In this document: positions 1 to 8,192 of the stretch, one piece after another
How the letters are laid out: each line of letters starts with the position of its first letter
How positions within the stretch are numbered: position 1 is the first letter of the stretch
Assembly: GCA_046593355.1 (NCBI GenBank)
Contig: JBKJNY010000234.1
Coordinates: 1 to 64,000 of the forward strand
Length of the DNA stretch: 64,000 nt
Direction: 5' to 3'
From: SXOA01 sp046593355
Lineage (GTDB): Bacteria; Planctomycetota; Planctomycetia; Pirellulales; Pirellulaceae
Translations under genes and position numbers: made by a program
Notes under the pieces: model-generated
Database searches by the model: none
What the model saw: the letters and a program-made list of their open reading frames with translations, nothing else
What the model was told of the DNA's origin: nothing

Positions 1-1
1 G

Positions 2-55
2 CCGACAGAGAAGTACAACGGGTATGAACAGTACGTGGCGGGGCTTTATTCATAA
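2..55 (+). CDS. 3' end of an unidentified gene (partial)
   Basis: Frame 2 reads PTEKYNGYEQYVAGLYS and then TAA at 53-55, which looks like the last 17 codons of a gene that begins before the window. The fragment is too short to assign a family. It is called only because the frame is open from the window edge, the composition is protein-like, and palindromic non-coding sequence starts right after the stop. Confidence 0.35.
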   Translation, partial: PTEKYNGYEQYVAGLYS

Positions 56-812
56 CTCGACTGTTTGACTTCGTCACCACCCGGGCTCGCCCCGGTGGAA
101 CGATGTTTGGAAACCAGGAACGACGGCATCCACCTTCCCGCCTCTCCGCCGATTTTGCGGGCCGCCACCGGCGGCTCGCAAAATCGGCGGAGAAGATGGG
201 GCATTGGTTTGGCGCATCTTCTGGTTTCCAAACTTGCTTCCGCTGGGGCAAGCCCAGCGGTGGCAAATCTCGCAGAACTCAAACAGTCGAAGTAGGGAGA
301 GAATCGGAAACAGACAGCCAGTGTCTGGCGAGCGCCCTGCGTAAGCTGGCCAGTCACGTCGAACCGGCGAAAGGGATCGCTCAGGAGTGCGAACTCACCG
401 GCCCGCTTACGCAGGCCGCTCGCCGGTGAAATTTTCGGGCTAACGCCCTGGCGCATCCACGAACGTCGGGAGGGTGTATAAAGTCAGCCGGTAAACCGCC
501 GGTGGATGAATAAAGTGACGGTTTGCAAGTGGCGGTATGGCAATGACTTGCGTCGATATGTGAATACACTCCGGCCTCCAGAATGAATCGCAAGAATATG
601 AATAAATACGGCTCCTTGGGAAGGGCTGGAGCAATTCATGGAGCGGCGCGATTTCCAGAACTGGTCCGGTTCCCCCTCTTGCGAGGAGGGGGGTGGTGAA
701 AACGCTCAGGTCGTGCGTATTCCAAGTGTTTGCAGCGTTTGAACTTACGAAGAATGGGAGGCGGACTTTTTCACCACCAATTATTAAGACGGGTCCGAAC
801 CGCGAGTCGCAA
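56..812. other. Gene-free stretch with inverted repeats
   Basis: No convincing gene. Besides the 65-275 palindrome it holds a second inverted repeat (GGCGAGCG...CTGCGTAAGC near 328-350 pairing with GCTTACGCAG...CGCTCGCC near 405-425) and a short GC hairpin near 671-692 (CCCCCTC/GAGGGGG). That hairpin could terminate transcription from either side. The open frames here, and the + strand frame at 693-1259, are shadows of repeats or of the dtxR-like gene. Confidence 0.6.
65..275. repeat. Large nested inverted repeat
   Basis: A roughly 210-base palindrome. The inner arms are CTCCGCCGATTTTGCG and its complement CGCAAAATCGGCGGAG around 150-200. The outer arms contain GTTTGGAAACC near 105 and GGTTTCCAAAC near 225, with GGGC/GCCC-rich ends that also pair. 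It could fold into a long hairpin or cruciform. Overlapping open frames here are by-products of the symmetry. It lies directly after the partial gene at the window edge. Confidence 0.7.
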
Positions 813-1484
813 TCAGCGACTTTCGGAGCAACGGGCCACGATCAATTTCTCGGCGATCTCGCGGGAAAGGGTGGTCTCGATATGCCCGATGTGGAGCACG
901 ATGACCCCCGCCTGGGGCCGGATTTCGGCGATGGTTCCTTCCGCGCCGATGCGGAGGCCGGTTTCGGCGAGGTAGCGGAGGAAATCGGGGGCCTGGTCGC
1001 TGACCCGGACGATGCGGAAGTGTTCTCCGGCACCGAGCTTCGAGAGTGCGCTGCCGGCGATGGCGGCGATGGTGCCGTCGGCTCGCGGGATGGGGTCGCC
1101 GTGCGGGTCGCTTTCTGGATGGCCGAGGAAAGCGTCGATCCGATCGATGAGCAGGTCGCTGACCGCGTGCTCCATGTTCTCCGCTTCGGCGTGGACCTCG
1201 TCCCACGTCAGCTTGAGCGTCTGTACCAGGAACAGCTCAATGAGTCGATGCCGCCGTAGCACGCGGAGGGCCAGCGAGCGGCCGGAGTCAGTGAGCCGGG
1301 CACCTTCATAGGGCGTGTATTGGGCCAGGCCGCTCTCCCCCAGCGTCTTGAGCATGGAGGTAACGGTTCCGGGAGAAACGCCCAGGGTCTCCGCCAACTG
1401 GCCGGTGGCGGCAATCTCCCCGCCCCCCTCGGCCGAGAGTTGGTAGATGGCCTTGACGTAGTTTTCGATGGTGAGGGAGGCCAC
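813..1484 (-). CDS. DtxR/MntR-family metal-dependent transcriptional regulator
   Basis: A 223-residue protein of the DtxR/IdeR/MntR family, which represses metal-uptake genes when Fe2+ or Mn2+ is bound. The N-terminus (SLTIENYVKAIYQL, then the helix-turn-helix IAATGQLAETLGVSPGTVTSMLKTLGE) is the typical winged helix. The middle part (WDEVHAEAENMEHAVSDLLIDRIDAFLGHPESDPHGDPIP) carries the family's metal-binding and dimerisation region, and the last ~75 residues look like the FeoA/SH3-like domain. A GTG start at 1484 gives the usual family length. The longer open frame upstream would read through the repeat-rich spacer and into antisense of mch. Which metal it senses, and whether it controls the ZIP or feo genes of this window, cannot be told from sequence. 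Confidence 0.88.
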   Translation of the reverse strand: MASLTIENYVKAIYQLSAEGGGEIAATGQLAETLGVSPGTVTSMLKTLGESGLAQYTPYEGARLTDSGRSLALRVLRRHRLIELFLVQTLKLTWDEVHAEAENMEHAVSDLLIDRIDAFLGHPESDPHGDPIPRADGTIAAIAGSALSKLGAGEHFRIVRVSDQAPDFLRYLAETGLRIGAEGTIAEIRPQAGVIVLHIGHIETTLSREIAEKLIVARCSESR

Positions 1485-1485
1485 G

Positions 1486-1642
1486 GGAAGGGAAAAGCGG
1501 AAAGCGGAAAGCGGAATATGGAGTGGATGATGGTGGATTATGTGGCCATTGACAATGGGCCGGTTTCGGGTTGGTAGTGATCCATCTACAATGCTTGCGA
1601 CCCGGTCCGCTTTCCACTCTCCACTTTCCGCTTTTCCCTGCC
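1486..1642. repeat. Divergent spacer with G/A- and C/T-rich word repeats
   Basis: The spacer between the divergent regulator and mch begins with GGGAAAAGCGGAAAGCGG and ends with the near-complementary CCACTTTCCGCTTTTCCC. It is therefore bounded by an inverted repeat made of degenerate GCGGAAA words. Promoters for both genes should lie in between. TACAAT near 1587 could be a -10 for mch, but no good -35 is visible. The word structure recurs near other starts in this window (19757-19790, 56247-56279). Confidence 0.5.
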
Positions 1643-1644
1643 CC

Positions 1645-2601
1645 ATGCTTTCCCTCAACGAGCTCGCCCTCCGCCGCTGCGAACTCCTGGCGGAGCATCT
1701 CGTGGAGCGGATGCACCTGCATGCCGGGGTACTGCGGATGGACTGCGGGGCGCGGGTCATAGATTGCGGCGTTTACGCCAGCGGGGGATTGGAAGTCGGG
1801 CGGCAACTGGCGGAGATTTGCCTGGCGGATTTGGGAAGGGTCAAATTTGTGCCCGGTCACTCCGATCTCTGGCCTGGGCTCGCCGTCACGGTCCAGACCG
1901 ACCAGCCGGTGGCCGCCTGCATGGCCAGTCAATACGCCGGCTGGCCGGTGACCGGCGAGAAGTTTTTCGCCATGGGCTCCGGCCCCATGCGGGCGGCAGC
2001 AGGGAAGGAAAAGATCTACGACCAGATCGGCTATCGCGAAACAGCCGCCCATGCGGTGGGGGTGCTGGAGACCGGCAAGCTGCCGCCGGACGAAGTCTGC
2101 CGGCAGATTGCCGTGGATTGCAAAATCGAGCCCGCGAATCTGACGCTGCTCGTTGCCCGCACCGCCAGCATCGCCGGCAGCGTGCAGGTGGTGGCTCGCA
2201 GCGTGGAGACGGCGCTGCACAAGATGCACGAGCTCGGCTTCGACCTCTCCCGCGTGCAGAGCGGCTATGGCGTGGCCCCGCTGCCGCCGATTGCCAAGGA
2301 TGACCTGGCGGGCATCGGGCGAACGAATGATGCCGTACTCTACGGCGGAGAAGTCACGCTCTGGCTCCGCGGCGACGACGAAAGTCTGGCCACGCTCGGA
2401 CCCCAGATTCCCGCCTCCGCCTCCCACGATTATGGCGAACCATTCGCCGCCATCTTTGAGCGGGCGGGTAAGGACTTCTATAAGATCGACCCGCTGCTGT
2501 TCAGCCCTGGCGTCGTCAATCTCGTCAACCTCGATAGCGGCGTGTTCCACCGCTTCGGCCAGCTTCGGCCGGACGTGCTCAAGAGGTCGTTCACGGAGTG
2601 A
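1645..2601 (+). CDS. mch: Methenyltetrahydromethanopterin cyclohydrolase
   Basis: 318 residues, the usual size of Mch. The enzyme interconverts N5,N10-methenyl-H4MPT and N5-formyl-H4MPT in the archaeal-type C1 pathway, which some bacteria use to oxidise or detoxify formaldehyde. Family-typical stretches include VIDCGVYASGGLEVGRQLAEICLADLG, the PVAACMASQYAGW segment, FFAMGSGPMRA, and the C-terminal half with GRTNDAVLYGGEV. The ATG at 1645 gives the family N-terminus (LSLNELALRRCELLAEHL). An 18-base gap separates it from the ATP-grasp gene, so the two are probably co-transcribed. The other H4MPT genes (fae, mtdB, fhc) are not in this window. This gene is a classic marker shared by methylotrophic Proteobacteria and Planctomycetota. 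Confidence 0.93.
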   Translation: MLSLNELALRRCELLAEHLVERMHLHAGVLRMDCGARVIDCGVYASGGLEVGRQLAEICLADLGRVKFVPGHSDLWPGLAVTVQTDQPVAACMASQYAGWPVTGEKFFAMGSGPMRAAAGKEKIYDQIGYRETAAHAVGVLETGKLPPDEVCRQIAVDCKIEPANLTLLVARTASIAGSVQVVARSVETALHKMHELGFDLSRVQSGYGVAPLPPIAKDDLAGIGRTNDAVLYGGEVTLWLRGDDESLATLGPQIPASASHDYGEPFAAIFERAGKDFYKIDPLLFSPGVVNLVNLDSGVFHRFGQLRPDVLKRSFTE

Positions 2602-2619
2602 GCGAGTTGCTTCAAGACC

Positions 2620-3504
2620 ATGAGATTTGCCGTCCTCGCCGATCCTGAAAGCTGGTACCTGCGGGATCTCGCTCGCGCGGCGGCAGCGCAGAGTCACGAG
2701 GTGACGCAAGTTGCGTTCAGCCAGATTGCCGCGGAAATTGGCGGCTCTAAGACCACCCGCATCTTCTCCGGCGAACACGAACTGACAGAGTTCGACGCCG
2801 TGCTCGTCCGCACGATGCCACCCGGCTCACTGGAGCAGGTTGTGTTCCGCATGGATTGCCTGGCCCGGCTGGAGGCGCTAGGTATCTGCGTCATCAACCC
2901 GGCGCGGGCCGTGGAAGCGGCGGTCGACAAATACCTCACGTCGGCCAAATTGCAAGCAGCCGGACTGCTCACGCCGCGGACCATCACCTGCCAGACGCCG
3001 GACGACGCGATGGCCGCCTTTGAAGGGCTCGGCGGCGACGTCGTGGTCAAGCCGCTCTTCGGCAGCGAAGGCCGCGGCATCACGCGGCTCAATGACCCCG
3101 CGCTGGCCCTGCGCGCCTTCAAGATGCTCACGCAGCTCGGCGCGGTCCTGTATATCCAGGAATTCATCGAGCATGAAGGCTGCGACCTGCGGCTGCTCGT
3201 CGTCGGCGACGAAATCCTGGCGATGAAGCGCCGCAACCCGCTCGACTGGCGCACTAACGTCAGCCGCGGTGCCAAGACCGAGCGTCTCGAGCTGACTCCG
3301 GAGCTTGCTGACTTAGCCCATCGCGCCGCCGACTCCGTCGGCGCTCCGCTGGCCGGTGTCGATGTCCTTCCCGGCAAGGACGGCCGGCTTTACGTGCTGG
3401 AAGTCAATGCGGTGCCTGGCTGGAAAGCCCTGGCCCGGACGCTGCAGGTTGACGTGGCGGCGAGAATGCTGGAGTTCGTCTCGGCGAGGTGCAAGGCCCG
3501 ATGA
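2620..3504 (+). CDS. RimK-like ATP-grasp ligase, probably for H4MPT cofactor or C1 metabolism
   Basis: 294 residues with the ATP-grasp layout of the RimK/MptN family. An N-terminal pre-ATP-grasp part (MRFAVLADPESWYLRDLARAA) is followed by the ATP-binding region (VVKPLFGSEGRGITRL, QEFIEHEGCDLRLLVVGDEILAMKR) and the metal-binding end GVDVLPGKDGRLYVLEVNAVPGWKAL. Such enzymes ligate an amino acid, often glutamate, to a carboxylate. ATP-grasp genes of this type accompany mch in bacterial H4MPT clusters, so a role in making the cofactor's glutamyl tail is a reasonable inference; the substrate is not shown by sequence. Its TGA overlaps the ATG of the next gene (ATGA), so translation is coupled. Confidence 0.85.
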   Translation: MRFAVLADPESWYLRDLARAAAAQSHEVTQVAFSQIAAEIGGSKTTRIFSGEHELTEFDAVLVRTMPPGSLEQVVFRMDCLARLEALGICVINPARAVEAAVDKYLTSAKLQAAGLLTPRTITCQTPDDAMAAFEGLGGDVVVKPLFGSEGRGITRLNDPALALRAFKMLTQLGAVLYIQEFIEHEGCDLRLLVVGDEILAMKRRNPLDWRTNVSRGAKTERLELTPELADLAHRAADSVGAPLAGVDVLPGKDGRLYVLEVNAVPGWKALARTLQVDVAARMLEFVSARCKAR

Positions 3505-5195
3505 CCGCGCCTGGCGAAATCATCAACGTCGGATTCCGCCTCAGCGAGACAGCTCGCCGCGACCCAAACGGCGTGGCCGTGGCGATGCCCAGGGGGCGCG
3601 ATGCGACGGGAAAGTTCCGCTATGAGCAGGTGACATTCAAACAGCTCGACGACGACAGCAACCTGCTGGCCGCGGGCTTGCAGTCGATGGGAGTGCGGCC
3701 CGGCACGCGGCTGGCGCTGCTCGTGCCGCCGAGCATCGATTTCATCTCGCTCGTGTTCGGAATGTTCAAAGCGGGGGTCGTGACGATTTTGATTGATCCC
3801 GGCATGGGGCGCGGAAACCTGGTGAAGTGCCTGTCCGAAAGCGAGCCGGAGGGATTTATCGGCATCCCGCTGGCGCAGGCAGTGCGAGCCCTGCTCCGGT
3901 GGAGATTCCCCAGGGCGAAGTACAACGTCACCCTTGGGCGGCGCTGGTTCTGGGGAGGCAAAACCATTGCCCAATTGCGTTCCCGGAAGCTGGATCACTT
4001 TCAGCCCGTGGCGACGAAGGGGAGCGACCCGGCCGCCATCATTTTCACCACCGGCAGCACGGGGCCGCCGAAGGGAGTGCTCTACCGGCACGGCAATTTC
4101 AACCAGCAGGTGGATCAGATTCGGGACTTCTACCAGATTCAGCCGGGCGAGATCGATCTGCCCGGGTTCCCGCTGTTCGCGCTATTCAATTGTGCAATGG
4201 GGGTGACCACGGTCCTCCCTGAAATGGACCCGACGCGACCGGCGAAGGTCGATCCACGGAACATCATCGACCACGTCAACGATTGGAAAGTCACGCAGGC
4301 CTTCGGGTCACCGGCGCTGTGGAACGTCGTCGGCCGTTACTGCGAGGAGCACAAGATCGTACTGCCGACGCTGAAACGTGTGCTCTCGGCCGGCGCGCCG
4401 GTTCCGCCGCATGTGCTGCGGCGGATGAAGAACGCCATTGCGCCGGATGGAGACGTGCATACGCCGTATGGGGCAACGGAGTCGCTGCCGGTGGCGTCGA
4501 TTGCCGCCAGCGAAGTCCTAACCCAGACCGCGGCCAAGAGCGCGCTGGGAGCGGGAACCTGCGTCGGCAGACGTTTTCCCGGCATGGAGTGGAAAGTCAT
4601 CCGCATCACGGACGGCCCGATTGCCACACTCGATCAGGCGGAAGAGCTGCCTCCCGGAGAGATCGGCGAGTTGGTCGTGCAAGGGGGCGTGGTGACCACG
4701 GAGTACGTCACGCGAGTGGATGCAAACGCCCTGCACAAGATTAAGGACGGCGAGGAGTTCTGGCACCGGATGGGGGACGTTGGTTACTTGGAACCGCCTG
4801 CTGATGCCGATGATCGGAGCCAGCGGTTCTGGTTCTGCGGGCGAAAGAGTCACCGCGTGACGACGAATAGTGGCACGCTCTTCACGATTCCCTGCGAGGC
4901 CATCTGCAACCAGCACGAGCGGATCTACCGCTCTGCCCTGGTCGGCGTCGGCTTGCCTGGCCAGCAGCGGCCGGTCATCATTGCCGAGCCCTGGCCGGAG
5001 AAGCGGCCGCGGGATGAGCAGGACCGTCAGCAGCTGATCTCCGAGCTGGCAGCACTCGCCGCGAAGCACCCCCACACATCCGGCATCAAGGACTTTTTCC
5101 TGATGGACACGCTGCCGACAGACATTCGACACAACGCCAAAATCTTTCGCGAAAAGCTGGCGGGGTGGGCGGCGAAGAAACTTTTGCTACGATAA
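3501..5195 (+). CDS. oleC: OleC-like AMP-dependent synthetase (beta-lactone synthetase family)
   Basis: 564 residues from the ATG that overlaps the preceding stop. It belongs to the ANL superfamily: the P-loop-like motif FTTGSTGPPKGV is followed by TPYGATESLPV and the adenylate-site aspartate region HRMGDVGYLE. The VTLGRRWFWGG stretch and LIDPGMGRGNLVKCLSESEPEGFIGIPLA match OleC, which converts 2-alkyl-3-hydroxy acids to beta-lactones on the way to long-chain olefins. General databases would name it a fatty-acid CoA ligase family protein. OleA, OleB and OleD are not next to it. Coupling to a C1/cofactor ligase instead is unexpected, so its substrate here should be treated as open. Confidence 0.8.
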   Translation: MTAPGEIINVGFRLSETARRDPNGVAVAMPRGRDATGKFRYEQVTFKQLDDDSNLLAAGLQSMGVRPGTRLALLVPPSIDFISLVFGMFKAGVVTILIDPGMGRGNLVKCLSESEPEGFIGIPLAQAVRALLRWRFPRAKYNVTLGRRWFWGGKTIAQLRSRKLDHFQPVATKGSDPAAIIFTTGSTGPPKGVLYRHGNFNQQVDQIRDFYQIQPGEIDLPGFPLFALFNCAMGVTTVLPEMDPTRPAKVDPRNIIDHVNDWKVTQAFGSPALWNVVGRYCEEHKIVLPTLKRVLSAGAPVPPHVLRRMKNAIAPDGDVHTPYGATESLPVASIAASEVLTQTAAKSALGAGTCVGRRFPGMEWKVIRITDGPIATLDQAEELPPGEIGELVVQGGVVTTEYVTRVDANALHKIKDGEEFWHRMGDVGYLEPPADADDRSQRFWFCGRKSHRVTTNSGTLFTIPCEAICNQHERIYRSALVGVGLPGQQRPVIIAEPWPEKRPRDEQDRQQLISELAALAAKHPHTSGIKDFFLMDTLPTDIRHNAKIFREKLAGWAAKKLLLR

Positions 5196-5229
5196 CGCGC
5201 TCGTATTCTTTCCTTCTCAGGTCCCTCCC

Positions 5230-6333
5230 ATGAAAGCCATTGCCGTCTATCCCGGCCAGAAGAACAGCGTCCATCTGGAAGACATTCCGCGGCCCTCGGT
5301 CGGGCAAATTCCGGACGGCAAAGGGGTGCTGGTGAAAGTGCTCAAGGTCGGCGTGGACGCGACGGACCGCGAAATCAACGAGGCGCTCTACGGGAATGCA
5401 CCGACGGGGGACAAGCATCTGGTGATGGGGCACGAGTCGTTTGGCAAAGTGGTCGAGGTCGGCCCTAACGTCCGCCGCGTGAAGCCCGGTGACTACGTCA
5501 CCGCCACGGTCCGCCGGCCGGGTGGATCGATCTACGATCTGATCGGCACCAACGACATGACCAGCGAGGAGACGTACTACGAACGGGGCATCAACCTGCG
5601 GCACGGCTATCTGACGGAGTATTTTGTCGATGAGGAGGAGTACATCGTCCGCATTCCCCAGGGGCTCAAACATCTGCACGTCCTGATGGAGCCGATGAGC
5701 TGCGCGGCCAAGGCGGTGTTTCAGGCCTACGAAGCCCAGCGGCGGATGAAAGTCTGGCGTCCGCAGCGGGCGTTCGTGATGGGGGCGGGGCAAATCGGCC
5801 TCTTGGCGACACTCGTGCTCAAGCTGAAGGGGCTTGATGTCTACACCTGTGCCCGCAGCAAGCCCGGCACGCTTAGCAGCCAGATTGTGCAGGGGCTGGA
5901 GGCGAACTACGTCAGCACGCAGGAAACGCCCCTGGAAGAGCTCGTCAAGAAAGTCGGCAAGGCGGACATCATCCTGGAATCGAGCGGCAATAGCGAAGTC
6001 GCCTTCAATGCCATGCAGCACTTGGGGCACAACGGCGTGCTGTTACTCGTCAGCATTACTGGCGGTAAGCGGGAGATTCAATTGCCCTCCGACAAAATCA
6101 ACATCGAATGGGTCCTCGGCAACAAGCTCCTGCTCGGCTCGGTCAACGCCAACCGCGAGCACTTTGAAATGGGGATCAAGGATCTCGCGCTCGGCGAAAT
6201 GATGTTCCCCGGCGTGCTCCAGCGGATTCTCACCAATCCGGTCAACGGCCTGGACAACTACCAGGAAATGATGCGGCTGCTCGTGGAGGAGAAGTCGGCC
6301 CTAAAGGTCTACGTGAACGTGGCGGAGGAATAG
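5230..6333 (+). CDS. gdh: Zinc-dependent glucose 1-dehydrogenase (MDR family)
   Basis: 367 residues. Medium-chain dehydrogenase/reductase of the archaeal-type glucose dehydrogenase subfamily, oxidising glucose to gluconolactone with NAD(P)+. Evidence: MKAIAVYPG start, LKVGVDATDREI (the Cys zinc ligand of alcohol dehydrogenases is replaced by Asp here, as in archaeal GDH), the GHESFGKVVEVGPNVRRVKPGDYV signature, TVRRPGG, and a Rossmann motif GAGQIGLLATLVLKLKGLDVY. The C-terminal part (KREIQLPSDKINIEWVLGNKLLLGSVNANREHFEMG) is typical of the GDH C-terminus. It starts 34 bases after the OleC-like gene and probably ends the operon, since hairpin-rich sequence follows. It may feed a branched Entner-Doudoroff-like route. 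Confidence 0.86.
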   Translation: MKAIAVYPGQKNSVHLEDIPRPSVGQIPDGKGVLVKVLKVGVDATDREINEALYGNAPTGDKHLVMGHESFGKVVEVGPNVRRVKPGDYVTATVRRPGGSIYDLIGTNDMTSEETYYERGINLRHGYLTEYFVDEEEYIVRIPQGLKHLHVLMEPMSCAAKAVFQAYEAQRRMKVWRPQRAFVMGAGQIGLLATLVLKLKGLDVYTCARSKPGTLSSQIVQGLEANYVSTQETPLEELVKKVGKADIILESSGNSEVAFNAMQHLGHNGVLLLVSITGGKREIQLPSDKINIEWVLGNKLLLGSVNANREHFEMGIKDLALGEMMFPGVLQRILTNPVNGLDNYQEMMRLLVEEKSALKVYVNVAEE

Positions 6334-6812
6334 TTGGAGTCCCGCCTTCAGGCGGCTCCTGAAGGCCGCTCCTAATTCACAGGAATTCGCTGGGTGTTGT
6401 GAAACTCTCCGAGTTTCACAACGCGCCCACGGGGAGAAATCGGGGGGATGCGTTGCGAAACCCCCACCTTTTCGCAACACCCAGGGCTGGGGTGGCATTC
6501 TCCCCATGGTAGCCTGCACACTCCGTGTGCAGGCCCGCATTTCAGAAAATACCGCGCTCGCGGAGCGAGCGGACTACCTTAGACAACCAAATTGTCAAAG
6601 AACTTCGCCGCCACTCCGCGAAACGGGAGCCGCGCCGCTTATTGGGACAATTGTATACACCCAGGTTGGCGTCGTCAAGTCCACGCCAGCCAGAATTTCG
6701 GAAAATCTTGGACGCCCACGCCCTGGGCGGATCATGATGGGCGGGCTGCCTCGGTCCCCCGGGCAACGTTTCCGCCGAACGCTTCCCTGGGATGAACCGG
6801 TTTTCGGCACCA
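6334..6812. repeat. Gene-free stretch packed with hairpins
   Basis: Convergent spacer of ~480 bases with no gene. It holds a G/C hairpin after gdh (about 6340-6375, CCGCCTTCAGGCGGC type), a near-perfect palindrome at 6396-6422 (GTTGTGAAACTC, TCC, GAGTTTCACAAC), another pair at 6452-6478 (GTTGCGAAA/TTTCGCAAC), the CACACTCCGTGTG element at 6509-6535, and a GCTCGCGGAGCGAGC hairpin near 6556-6571. Any of these could terminate transcripts coming from both sides. Confidence 0.65.
6509..6535. repeat. Palindromic element with CACACTCCGTGTG core, copy 1
   Basis: Reads GTAGCCTGCACACTCCGTG and on to TGCAGGC, pairing GCCTGCACAC with GTGTGCAGGC. The same element occurs, doubled and inverted, at 16531-16584 inside the M50 peptidase gene, so it is a dispersed repeat family and not merely a terminator. 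Confidence 0.75.
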
Positions 6813-8192
6813 CTACGGGAGCTGAGCAACTTCGCTACCGTTGCGGGTAGAAAGGGCGCGATAGGCCTTGATGTCGAAGGCTTGGTTGATAAACCGCACC
6901 GACCCGTCCGCCAAAACGAACTGCGCGCCCCCGGGGTGATGGCTGCGAAACGTGGCGACATTCCACCAATCGGTGGGGGTGTTCGGAAAGAAGTTTATTC
7001 TGCCGTTGCAACTGGAATAGTCGCCGTTGCAGAAGAACGCGGCGCAGTAATGGTGCTGACTGGGCACCACCTCACCGATCATCAAGGTGTTGCTCAGTCC
7101 GTCATGGACATCGCCAAACGATATCGGTTCCTGATACGTGTTGCGATGGAACATGCCGTTGCACCCGCCGATGCGATGGCAATCGGGCTCCGAGCCGCCG
7201 TGGATGCTTCCCGAGCCGCCAATTCTGGTATCGCCAATCACCCCCTTGTAATTCGTCAAGGTGACAGGAATTCCGGTCAGGCTGACTTGAACCATCGATG
7301 GCGATTCGAATGTGCCGTCGGAAGGACAATGCAGGATGGGAACCGGCGACGCCAGGTACGGGCGGACGACCGGGTTCATTAATCCCCCGCCGGAGAAAAA
7401 GTCCCCGGCCAGTCCCGGCGCAAGCTTGTCGTACACGCCTTGCTGTTCAAGTTGCGGCAGGATACTGACTATCCAGCTCTGTCCATTGCGCTGGGCGGCC
7501 GGGCGCTGGCCTTCAAACCAGGCGGAGACCGTGATCGGCAGAACTTGATGCGTTTGATGATAGAGCGACACCGCCAGTCCGAGTTGGCGAAGACTATTCT
7601 GGCACTGGGTGCGGCGCGCCGATTCCCGCGCATACTGCACAGCCGGCAGAGTCAGGCCGACCAGGATTCCGATAATGGAAATCGCCACCAGAAGCTCGAT
7701 CAGCGTCATTCCGCCGCGTGCGCCGCTCATCGGCATGGGGCGCAAGGCTGCGGAATTTTCGGCCTCCGTTGCCGGGGATGGGATCCACTTCATGCGCGTA
7801 ACGATGGTCGCGACCGAGCCTGCGAAAATGAACCCGGCGATTGCCAGCGAAGTGGTTTGAGTCATTTGCAGCGGTCCCGCGCCGAAGCAGCCGCAGTCGG
7901 AAACGCCCCCGCGGGCGATCAAGACCGCATGAGCGATGAGGAACATTACCGACAGCGCCAGGCTCCCGATCCAGGCTCCTTCTTCCGCAATCGCCAGGAT
8001 CAGAGCCAGTCCTACGGCAATCTGCACAAACGGCAGAACCGCCGCCACGGCCACACCCGCGTTTTCGCCTACCACATTGTACTTGAAGACGGAGTTCAGA
8101 AACTGATAGGAGTTGGTCCAGTGCAGCCACCCGGAGACGCAGAGCAGCGCTCCGATGAGACAGCGAATCGCGGTGCGAAAGGTCTCGGTCAT
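6813..8192 (-). CDS. Fusion of MauE/DoxX-type redox membrane domain with DUF1559 pseudopilin
   Basis: 459 residues, two proteins in one frame. Residues 1-135 form a four-helix MauE/DoxX-like membrane domain with the diagnostic SDCGCFG (Cys100, Cys102). MauE-type proteins help form disulfides in secreted proteins. After a short linker, residues 153-459 are a type II/IV pseudopilin: prepilin peptidase site at Gly161 followed by MTLIE, a hydrophobic helix (LLVAISIIGILVGLTLPAVQ), and a DUF1559 globular part ending in HHPGGAQFVLADGSVRFI. Each half is common in Planctomycetota; the fusion is unusual. The pseudopilin could also be made alone from Met153 (position 7736). The start overlaps the stop of the C39/rhodanese gene (ATGA), so the two are translationally coupled. 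A frameshift-free join is seen; an assembly artefact is unlikely but not excluded. Confidence 0.85.
   Translation of the reverse strand: MTETFRTAIRCLIGALLCVSGWLHWTNSYQFLNSVFKYNVVGENAGVAVAAVLPFVQIAVGLALILAIAEEGAWIGSLALSVMFLIAHAVLIARGGVSDCGCFGAGPLQMTQTTSLAIAGFIFAGSVATIVTRMKWIPSPATEAENSAALRPMPMSGARGGMTLIELLVAISIIGILVGLTLPAVQYARESARRTQCQNSLRQLGLAVSLYHQTHQVLPITVSAWFEGQRPAAQRNGQSWIVSILPQLEQQGVYDKLAPGLAGDFFSGGGLMNPVVRPYLASPVPILHCPSDGTFESPSMVQVSLTGIPVTLTNYKGVIGDTRIGGSGSIHGGSEPDCHRIGGCNGMFHRNTYQEPISFGDVHDGLSNTLMIGEVVPSQHHYCAAFFCNGDYSSCNGRINFFPNTPTDWWNVATFRSHHPGGAQFVLADGSVRFINQAFDIKAYRALSTRNGSEVAQLP

Noticed and set aside
693..1259. 188-residue + strand frame
   Set aside because: Antisense to the DtxR-like gene; Gly/Asp-rich composition typical of a shadow frame.
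1306..2778. 490-residue minus-strand open frame
   Set aside because: Antisense to mch and to the regulator region; the + strand frame has a clear family match.
5086..6030. 314-residue minus-strand frame
   Set aside because: Antisense to the glucose dehydrogenase gene; no protein-family signal.
6509..6535. Possible IS terminal repeat
   Set aside because: No transposase frame nearby, and the other copy lies inside a gene without a partner end.
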